Source of the DNA: Molanna angustata
Taxonomy: Eukaryota; Arthropoda; Insecta; Trichoptera; Molannidae
DNA: 64,000 nucleotides
Reading direction: 5' to 3'
Assembly (NCBI GenBank): GCA_963576475.1
Contig: OY754974.1
Location: 10,622,904 to 10,686,903, forward strand
Position numbers and translations under genes: made by a program. Positions 26,801 to 38,800 of this stretch are shown one piece after another (position 1 is the first letter of the stretch; each line of letters begins with the position of its first letter). The notes beneath the pieces are model-generated. The model ran no database searches, had not been told where the DNA came from, and saw only the letters and a list, made by a program, of their open reading frames with translations.

Positions 26801-29800
26801 TCGGCATTGAGCGATGCCGGTTCATTCCATGGGGCATCGTCCATTCTGACGCATCGAGCTATACCGAATCATTACATGGGGCATGATCCATTCTGACGAT
26901 GCTCGGCATCAAGCGATGCAGGTTCATTCTATGGGGCATCGTCTGACGATACCGGTTCATTCCATGGAGCATCATTCATTCTGACGCATCGAGCTATATC
27001 GGTTCATTCCATGGGGCATGATCCATTCTGACGATGCTCGGCATGGGGCGATACAGGTTCATTCCATAGAGCATCATCCATTCTGACGCATCGAGCTATA
27101 CCGGTTGATTCCAAGGGCATGATCCATTCTGACGATGCTTGGCATCGAGCGATGCCAGTTCATTCCATGGGGCATCGTCCATTCTGACGCATCGAGCTAT
27201 ACCGAATCATTACATGGGGCATGATCCATTCTGAAGATGGTCGGCATCAAGCGATGCAGGTTCATTCCATGGGGCATCGTCTGACACATCTACATTGATA
27301 TGGTCAATATGGTCATGGGCTAACTACTCATAACATTGTTGTAGGCTTATTGTTATTGTTTTTGTGATAAGTTGGATAAAGAAACACAGAATTGTAATGA
27401 GTAAAGACATTTATAATATGCAGAAAATTTAACTTCAGTATATAATAACTAAAAAATTATTTAAATGAATCCAACTAAGTCATTTTCTCCAATCTCTTCA
27501 ATGAATTGTCGGAATTGTCGGTGATTCAGCCCAAAAGATCTGATAAAATTAACAGTTGATATGACTGGTTTCAGAACTTCACACATATCCAAACATTTTC
27601 CGCACAAAGACTGTTGATGAATGATACAATGTAAGACTAATGGTTTTGAACCACCGTCATTTTTTACAGCCTTTGACACAAGAGCGACCACTCCTTTATC
27701 TTTCCCACTCATTTTTTTGCCTCCATCAGTTGTAATACATTTCAAGTTTTTCCATCGAAGGTTCTTTTGATTAATGGCCATTTCAACTCCTTTAATAATA
27801 TCTGTACCAGTAGTTGTGCCATGAATACTATACATATCAAGAAGTTCTTCATGCACTTCATAGCTTTTATCTACTCCTCGAATATAAATCAACACCTGAT
27901 CAGTATCTGACATATCCGTTGACTCATCCAAGGCCAAAGAAAACCACTCAACATGTCCATTTTTGTCAAACAGTTGAGAGGATATATTTTCAGCGATGTG
28001 TTCTACCCTTCGAACCACAGTGTTTGCTGACATACTGACAGTTTTTAATAAATTTACCTTTTCAGGGCACATTTCTTCGGCTACTGCAATTATGCATTCT
28101 TTGATCATTTCTCCATCGGTGAATGGTTTTCCACGTTTTGCAATTTCAAGAGCCACACGAAAGCTGGCACGAGTTGCAGCCTATTGTTCAGTTTTGAGTT
28201 TTGTAAATGAAGATTGCTGCGATTTCAATCCGCGCTTCATAGCTTCGAATTTTTCTGTCCGCAAACTTCCTGTCTATTTTGAGTAATTTTGAAAATGTTT
28301 TGTTTCATAATGACGTTTAATGTTATATTCCTTGAGAACGGCTATGCTTTCATTGCAAATCAAACATAGCGCCTTGTTACTGGACTCAATTACGAAATAC
28401 TGAATGTTCCACTGATCTTTGAATTTTCTGCATTCACTCTCAATTTTTCACTTCTTTTCCATACTACTAAATGGTTCACGGAAGATTCCGCTACTTTTTA
28501 TAATTATGTAATATGTAAGAATTGAACAAAGTTTGATTGTTTTCTTGAGAGATACTTCACAGAAATATGGTGTTAACTACTGTTTTTCTTTAATAAATTT
28601 AATTTATTATTTATCTTTAATTTAATTTAAAAGATTCAGCTACTTTTTTTGATTAGTTAATTTTTTTATTTCATAAAAAAATTAACCAGTCAAAAAAAGT
28701 AGCTGAATCTTCCTTAAGCGTACTAAATCACACACAAAAGCAACAATTCAAATCAAATACTGTTACAAAGATGTCTTAAACTTAAACACGCACAAACACG
28801 TTTTAAGGAGGTACGCACTATTTTATTTCACAACAGTGTTATAGCAACTGACTTGTGGTTGCGCCACTAGCCTTCTTATATATTCCAATTACTGCCATCT
28901 AGAAGTGAGTGGAAGACACCAGAACTTTCTCGAACCAACGAGATTATTCTGTACGTGCTATTAGCACCATCTGTTAGCGATAGAAGGTACTACCTATTTC
29001 CGCTTGTGTCCACCAGATGTGTCACGTTACTCCTCATGGCTCGTACTCTAAGACTAATCTAGAAATTACAGATAATGACAGGAAAATTAATAATATGCAG
29101 TGTTGCCGTTTTGCGGACTTTAGTCCGATTTGCAGCCTTTTTTAAACGTTGCGTACTTTTTCGGACTTTTTTTTCATCAGTGGACTATTTCACTTTTTAC
29201 CACCGGCAACAATGATAATATGGTTTTGGCCCTCGGAACTTACTGGAGTAATCAGTATGGCCCTAAGGTTGGAAAGTTTGGAGACCCCTGGTCTATTCTA
29301 ACGATGCTCGGGATAGAGCGATGCTGGCGAATGGGAGCCGCATTTGCGAACAAAATTGATGAAAACGAAAAAAAATATATACTCACCTTTATATTTTTTT
29401 ATAATTTTATTTATCATAATTCTATGAAGTAATTCTTGTCAAAAATTAAAGAAAAAAATCTATGGTTTGCTATAGCAATGAGAAATAAATTTTATATTTG
29501 TATGAAAAATGTATATAACAGAAGTAAAATTGCTTCTGTAAGGGAAAATTGAGTGATAAATTTCATAGTGATATTATATTTATTTACTTACTAGCTTTTA
29601 TGTCCCGCCGTTGGCCAAGAATGTAAAATTGTGAAAGAAAAAGCAATCGTTTTTATAATATTGTCACCCAATTATTTTGCAATATCAGACTATGAAAAGT
29701 GGTTTGAAATTTGATTGAGTTTAAGTATTGTAAAATGTTCAAGTGATGGCCACAACCCATTCTTTTTTATATATTGCTATAAAGTGTGAATGAAGTATAA

Positions 29801-32800
29801 TATTTATACAATTTCTGCTCGCATGGACTATGCGTAATGGTTTTAAATATGACTGTTTATCAACGTTGTAAAGAGATTGGTTTGGCCACAACCCCCATTT
29901 TTAAATATTATCATCGAAAACAAATTGTAATGTGTACCTATTGAAAATTTAGTAATTTTGGATGTTGGGATGTGGTTAAAATTTGATTAAACAAACGTAG
30001 GTACTGAAAAGATCTAGTATTGGTCACATCCCATTCGTTTTTATATTTTTTCATCAAGTGTGCATTATATTTTTGCTCAATTTGACTGAAAGTCTTCATT
30101 AACGAAGAAGAAGAAGACTTGAACTATAGTAAATAGTTTTTAATTTGAATATAAATGTTGTGAAGAGTTCAGTAATGGCCACAACCCCCATTCTTTAAAT
30201 ATTAGGTGTTGAAAATTATTCAAAATAGGATGATATAAATGGTTTAAATTTAATTAAACAAAAGTATTGAAAAGATTCTAGTGCAGGTTATATCGTCACA
30301 TCCCATATCCCATTCATTTCATATGTATTTTCATCAAGTGTGCATATCGTTAATAATATTTCTGCACAATAGACTATTAGACTTAAAACTAACCCAAAAG
30401 ACTAAATAAAAAAGAGAAAAATAAGTATAAGACTATAAGAAATAGTTTGTATAAAAAACTATTCCAATGGTCTACATAAAATAAGTAAAAATACATATAC
30501 CTAATAGAAGAATTAGACTATTGGAAATAGATTGTATAAAAGCTCACCCAAAGGTCTACAAAAAAGAAGAAGAAGAATATTTAGACTATTGGAAATAGTT
30601 TGTATAAATACTGACCAAAAGGTCTACATAAAAGAAAATGAATAAGACTATTGGAAATAGTTTGTATTAAAACTCTCCCAAAAGTCTACGTACTTAAATG
30701 AAGAAGAATAATAATTAGACTAAAGGAAATAATTTTTATAAAAAAATGACCCAAATGTATACATAAAAGAAGAAGAAGATGAATTAGACAATAGGAAATA
30801 GTTTGTATAAAAACTGCCCTAAAGGTCTACATAAAATTAAGAAGAAAAAGAATTAGACTCCAGGACCCGCCGCTTCAGGCCCTTCAGTACCTCCCGTCCC
30901 TTTAATCCCTCATTACGTCCCTTCCCATCAGGCCCTTCAGTACCTTCCGTCCCTTCAGGCAGTTTTATACCTCCCGTCCCTTCAGGCCCTTTAGTGCCTC
31001 CCTTCCCTTCATTACATCCCGTCCCATCAGTCGGTTAAGAAAAGTTTAAATCCAGAAACCATCCTGGAAGAACCGCGAAGAGACGAAAGAACCTTCTTTT
31101 CCCAGGATGCTCTACTTAATAGGTAAAATGACTAAATACACGAAGAAGAAGAAAAAAGTTTAAACCCAGATACCTGCGAAGAGATGGAAGGACAGTTGGA
31201 CCTTCTTCTCCCAGGATTCTCCAACTTCATAGGTAAAATGACCAAAAATACACGATGAAGAAGAAGAAATAAGTTTAAATCCAGATACCTGCGAAGAGAT
31301 GGAAGGAAAATTGGACATTCTTCTCCCAGGTTAGTCCACCTTCAAAGGTAAAATGACCAAATAGACGATGAAGAAGAAGAAGAAAAAAGTTTAAATCCAG
31401 AAACCTGCGAAGAGATGGAAGGAAAATTGGACCTTCATCTCCCAGGATAATTCATCTTCATAGGTAAGATGACCAAGTACACGTTGAAGAAAAAGAAGAA
31501 AAAAGTTTATATGCAGAACCCGTCCTGGAAGACCTGTGAAGAGATGGAGGGACAGTCGGACCTTCTTTTCCCAGGATACTCCCCCTTCATAGGTAAAACG
31601 ACCAAATACACGAAGAAGAAGAAGAATAAGAAAAAAGTTTAAATCCAAAAACCATCCTGGGCATACGCTCGACAATTCACCAAAGTTTCATTATAATCGG
31701 ACAAACGGTTGATAAACAAATAAATAAAATAATTTTCCTATAGGAAATCAGTATAGGTATATTATTGTTGATTTGTAAGTAAAAAGTATTAGGTAGGTAC
31801 CTACCTACAACAACCTTCTAAATAAATTCGATTCCTAACAAATTTTATTTGAATATCACATTCTTTCTGTAGCCATGGAAACGATTCGAACACGTAAGTA
31901 ATATCGAATGGTTCGGATACATTTTTTGAATATGTAGGTACCTACATTGGTTTGTTCGATGCCATAAAAATGAAAATTGTCAGAAAAATCAAATATTATT
32001 TACAAATTATGCAATTTTATTATGCCTATATCTTTACTAATAAATAACACATTTTTACAATATATGTCTTAAAACTTGCTGTAATGTCTTGTGTTTCATT
32101 TTATTATTTCATAATTACATTTATTTCAAAGGTTTATTATTTTCAAGAACATATTCATTCGGTGGGAAAATGAAATATTGTATGAAAAGATATTAAAATG
32201 GCGGCGTTTATGTACAAAAGGCTTACTTTAAAAATAAGTTTAACATTATAATTATACCAAATATTCACCATGTTTTTCACTTAAACGCTAAGTTATACTT
32301 CAAAATATATTTTTTTTGTGTAAATACCTACTTCTAACTTTTAAACTAACAGATATTTGCGTGCAAAATGTACACTTTTTTGACAGATATGACTTGGAAA
32401 ATTTTGTATGAAAAAAATAATTATTTAAATATTTTTAAAATTCAGCATTTTTATCGCATTCTTTTTAGCGTGACACTGCATCAGGTATACTGGTACATGT
32501 TCGCACTTAAATAAGATTTTTAGATGTTCTTGGTTTTTCAGAAGGCGTGAGACAAACACACACACACACACACACACATACACACACATACACACACACA
32601 CACACACATACACTAACATTTTGATTGCTTTATTACTTTAGATTTATTTATTCAAAATCCACAATAACCGTGCAAAAAAAATACAACAATACAATAGTTA
32701 AACAAAGTACAACAAAATATATGAAAAATAGACAATTTAGTATATTATGTTGGCACTGACAAAATGAATAGGTACCAACAGTACCAACATCCAGTGGATA

Positions 32801-35800
32801 AGAACTGTTATTCCACTAAGCAGTGCTTGTGTCGGAAAAGCTTTCTATTCATTTTAACTGACACAGTCCATACTTATGTATCCCATTAAGTTTATCACAC
32901 AATTATAACATATATCATAAAATCAAACATATAAATTATAATATACAGCTATAAAGGCATTATAACTGGAACAATAAAGGCATTAAAATAGATGGCACAT
33001 ATTTAAATCACCACCGTTTTGCAGACGACATAGTAATAATAAGCGAAGAATTGTCTGAACTGGAAGCTATGGTAGCAGAATTGTATGAAGCCTCTAGAAA
33101 AATCGGTCTGGAAATGAACATAGACAAGACCAAGATTTTGAGTCCAACTTCACACAGTATTTGCATTGGAAATAAGACTATTGGTGCTGTTGAAGAATAC
33201 ATATACCTTGGACATAAAATTAAATTGGGTAAAGAAAATCAGACCGCCGAACTGCCAAGACGTATAGGGCTGAGTTGGACTGCTTTTGGAAAGTTGAGGT
33301 ACATATTCGGCAACAGGGAAATTCCGAATAACCTAAAAGCCAAAGTGTACAATTCTTGTGTTTTGCCAGTGACAACATACGGTCTCGAAACCATGTCACT
33401 TACTGCCAGAAGCCTCCACAGACTTAAGTGTACTCAAAGAGCAATGGAGAGACAAATGTTAGGCGTATCCTTGAGAGACCGAATAAGAAACGAGGAAATA
33501 AGACGCCGGTCAAAGGTCACCGACATTGCAGAAAGAGTGGGAAGGCTGAAGTGGCAATGGGCAGGTCATGTGGCAAGACAGAGAGATGATAGATGGACCC
33601 CCAAAATTCTGAATTGGAGACCCTATCATAATAGAAGGGGTGTAGGGAGACCACAGAGGAGATGGACTGATGACATTGTCGAATTGGTGGGACATGGGTG
33701 GAAACAGAGCGCCCAGGACAGAGAGAAGTGGAAAACTCAGGAAGAGGCCTTTATCCAGCAGTGGAGTGAAAGGGGCTGAAAGAAGAAGAAGAAGAAGATA
33801 CAGCTATAAAATCACGGTTTTATATCATTTCATTATTTTAAAATATATATTTTCAATGTTCATTCTACCTTTGTTGAGAATCCAAGAAGATAGTTTGTTT
33901 TTCATAGCACTCAGTGACTTTATATTACATATATATCTCAGAACCATTTAATTCTTTTGTAAATATGTTTGAAATACAAGGTAAAATATAATCAAAATGT
34001 TTTATGTGTTATAGACAAGAGTATTTTAACTCTCCACTTCTATCTTCCTCAAGGGGTAGGCAGTGAGAACCGAACACCGCATTCGTCTATCTTGACAAAT
34101 ACATCATGTTAATCTTGCTAGTAATGCAATTTTACTTAAAATTTCTCAACAGGTATCATGTAGAAAATGCATAGTATGAATTTCGTGACTAAGTTTTTGT
34201 GTGTATATTATATTGTGAAAACTTTTGTCCTATGGGAATCTTATATTTTTTTAAGAATCTAAACGAAATATACTTCATAAAAATGCATTAAGAGATTGTC
34301 AACCTTTCAAGAAGAAAAAATTAACGCTTACTATGGTGTGGAGAGTTGAGTGTTGGCCACAACCCACTCGTATTTTTTTTTGTTTATACACGACATTTAC
34401 AAATAAAATTTTCGTCCAAAATCAACAAACAACAATTATCCAATGCGGCTCAAAATATTATTGATAAAAATACCAAAAATATATTTAAACTTTAGTATTT
34501 GAAATAAAAATCAAATATATATTTTTATTATTAAATGCCTAGAGGTTGTAAATGAAAAATAATAAATGAGTAGATTTTTTTAATAAAGGTGCTCCATGTT
34601 TTCAAATGAAAATCTATGTTTATGTATGTAAATCATAAAATAATAAACCTATATTTGAATTTACTAAATAGATTATTTTTTTCTTTCTCAATGAACACAC
34701 AAAAATTGCTCACAAATTTATTCAACCATTTTGATAATTTTTGATTAATAAATAAATTATTTTATAGGTAATTAAACCCTTCTAAAAGAAAGTTTGTGCA
34801 GATATTGTTTATTGTTTGTTAACTGTGTAAAATGTAATGTCAAACACAGTTGTTTTAAATTCAAATACAGATCACGTTAAAGAAAATACATAACTACAAA
34901 ATAAAAATTAATGATTGAACTAGTTTTTTATTATCATACACGTAGAAAATTCTATCAGTTATTTATATATGTTCTAATATTTTACTTTTAGAAAATTAGG
35001 ATTGAGGTGGCAAAATGATTAATTTCACACTGATATAAAGATTAATTTACTAACTAGCAGACCCGCAAGGCGTTGCCCGTAAACTTCCTTGTCAGATTTT
35101 TTTAATGCAGTAAACAGTTTTTTTGTATCAGGAGAGGCCATTCCCCGTTTACTTAATCAATAAAAAAATAAACATTTCCTTGCACCCTAAACAAGTGGCG
35201 AGTTAATTACCATAAAATTAAACTAAGAAATATTTGCGTGAGAAATTAATAAAAAAAAATATTTTCCTCTGCTGGGGATTGTACCCAGGACGCTCACACA
35301 GAAGGAAAACGGCTTAACATCTGTACCATGGCAGTCGGCCCAATTATTTAAATAATTAAAAAAAAGTTCATAACGGGTATAGTATTTATAACCTCCCAGA
35401 AAAACTCGCACATAATTCCTAGATATTGCAGTTTTTCGCTATGGCGGAATTAGACACACAAAACTACACATTGTTTTATAAATAGGACAATAAATTATAC
35501 TTCTTGGTAAATTGTGGTACATTTTAAATTAAATTTAAATTAGAAAATCAAGAAATTTCAAATTTCGTTCAAGAGAATGAAATTCTTTTGAAGGAAGAGA
35601 CAGTTAAAATCCAAAACGCGTGTATAAAGGAATTGTATGCAGGGTCTACTTTTTTCACGGCTTTTCCAACTTTGAATTCAAAAAACACCAATTTAGAGGC
35701 TTCCATATACGGATTTACTCAAAATTCGGAGTAGAACATTTCGTGTGCATGTGTGTCTGTGTGTGTCTGTGTGCCCCCCCCCCCTTATAACTTTTGATCG

Positions 35801-38800
35801 GCTCAATTCGCAGAGCCCAAAATTTCAGAATATATATAAAAAATTATATGCTTACAAAACTTTTATACTCAGAATTTTGAATTTTTGTTTCGGTCAGGGG
35901 TTATCAACATTTGAAATTTTGGTTTATTTTTCTATATAGGTATCTCAGAAACCATAAAACCTAGAACTCTGAAAATTGGTAAAAACCTGGACAAATATAA
36001 AATCTCAAATAGATTTTTTCAAAAAAAATTACAGGGTTTCTCAAACATTTTTATTAAGAAAAATATTTTTTTTATGATAAATTTATGATTTTAACTGCCT
36101 ATATTTCCAAATTTTTTAAAAATATCGAAAAAAGCCGAACTACCCCAACTAGATAATTTAATTTTCTATAAAAAATATTATATTGTATTAGCACATCTCA
36201 ATTTTTTTTTTGACAATTTTTATAAAAATTGAATTTAGTGACGACATTGCTTCATACAATTTGTATGGCAGTCGCCAATACACAATATGTAAGAAAACTT
36301 AATAGTTTGATAGGTATTTAATCTCCAAACATACATACAGAACCATCATGCTGTTTTTATATTCCGGGTAGGAAAAGAGGACTGACCTCCATACTGTCCT
36401 ATCTTGACATACATACCAACATTTGTTAAATTTTCAATAATTTGGATTTATGGGTTTATAGTTTGATTCTTATTCTTCAACTATACATACTATTGCTATC
36501 GACAGTTGGATCTCATGTGTTACATGCAAGTAGTTTATTATAATGAAATGTGCGCGAACTTCAAATGAGCTATATTAAACGACAGCTTACAAAGCGATCA
36601 CTTCTTCAAGATGTCATCCATTGTTGTAAATCACGAATGATCTATTTTGTAGCGGTCCCTTCGTAACAACTAAAAAGTGGTTTTGAACAGTGTATAATAC
36701 CTACCTATTTATAACTTATTCTTAATATCACAGAATTAAATTCATGTGCGTAGGTATTATATATTATGTCATTATACAAGTTAATAAAGTTAACCCTGTC
36801 ATCAAGACAATGTGGTTAAGTTAACACTCTACATGTTGATTGATTTGATAATTTATATAATGTATGGTAGGTACATACAACCAAGTTGTATATTATTAGA
36901 ATAACAAACCTATGATAGTGACGTATTTGATGTTCAAAGATTAATTTATGTTTTTATCGTAAGACAACAGCTTTATCTACAGTTAAAAGAAATAAATTAA
37001 ATCAATGAAAATTAAAAATATAATAATAATAATAAAACAGGTATACTTATATATTGATTTTAATTTAAAGGGAAAAATACAGCAATTTGAAAAATACAAA
37101 AGACATCAATGAATGTGCTGTGTTGTTGAATATTATATCAGTATCATAAAACCTTGTAATTTATTATACTGAGGAAAGTATGAATTAATTATGTGATTAG
37201 CTGTGATTGCGAAAACAATAGAGAATGTGTGTACGCACATTAAATAAAACATGTCAATATATATAAAATAAGTCAAATAACTGTGAAAAATCATCATTTA
37301 ATTATTAAACTAGTTGCATGTAACACATGACTTACAACTGTCGATGGGGACAGTATGTATATAGTTTTAGAATACGTAAAAATCCGTGTATGTTATAAGT
37401 AAAAATAAATTTACCTACCAAACTATTGTGTGTATTAAAATATTTTGTATTCCTATACAAAATTAGTATGCCACGATACGATAATGTGGAGTTCAGTTAT
37501 TTTTTCCTAATAGGTAAACAGCTTGATGTTATGTATTTATGTATGAAGATTAAGTATCAAACTATAAGAGTCCGTAGATTTTGTGTATTCTGCCATACAA
37601 ATTGTATGAAACGATGTCGTCACTAAATTAATTTTTTTCGATAATTTTTAAAAAAAGTTTGATATTATGTGTTGCTATAATGCATATGTCTCGTATTTGA
37701 TATTTGATTAAAATATCTAGTTTGGAATGTTTCGGCGTTTATCGGTATATTAAAAAAATGGAAAAATACTCGCCACTTGCGCCGGGTGCAATTATTTTAA
37801 TTATTATTGTTATAAAAATAGGCATTTAAATGCACTTATATGTCAAAAAAGTTTTTCTTTTTAAAAAAACTTTGAGAAACCCTAAATTTTTTTCATAATG
37901 ACAAATATGAGATATTTTTATTATTATTTTAGTTTTAATAAATACATCCTTGTTAAACGAGTACATATACATCTTCCTACGTTCCCTAAAATAAGCATAA
38001 ATGCTTGTGCTATAGGTGAACGAAATCGGTCGAGGCAGGATTCGAACTCGCGACCACTGGATTGCTTTTTTTTAGATTTTATGGTTTTGAGATAAGTATA
38101 TGAAAAAAAATATAAAAATTAAAAAATTGAGTTCTAGATTGTGTGGTTTTTAAGATATACGGAAAAAATTATAATTCAAAAGTTGATCACCCCTGCTTGA
38201 AACAAAAAGTTGAAATTCTGAGTATAAAAGCTTTGTAGGCGTAAAATTTCTGTATTTTCGGTAATTTTGGGCTCCGAGTATAAAACGGACCAAAAGTTAT
38301 AAGGAAAAGTTATGACGTACATACTTATATTCTGCGAAGCCTCTAAGTTGGTGTTTTTTGACTTTAAATTTGGAAAAAATATGAAAAATTTAGACCTGGA
38401 TACGAAATTTTGCGGATATTGGCTTGAAACATTGTCGATCTGTTAAGAGAAATAAATTCTCTTAAATAAATCGATGATTGGATACTAATAATTCTGTAAA
38501 AAAATGTAAAAAATCAAAGCTGTTGTTGTGTACCTCTGATTAACAATGACATATATTTATGTACCTTATATGCATATTATTATAATGCTCATGTTATTTG
38601 TATTCCGATCTAAAATAATGGATATAGCTGAGAATATGCGAAAATAGCGTAAAATATAAAAGGCAAGTATTTGCTAACAGTAATCATAATATTACGCAAT
38701 ATACCTTGAAATTTCACTGATCACCTTCACGCAAACAAACTTGACATAATTCATTTCAATTTTATAATTTATTTATTTCTCAACTCACAAACATATTATG

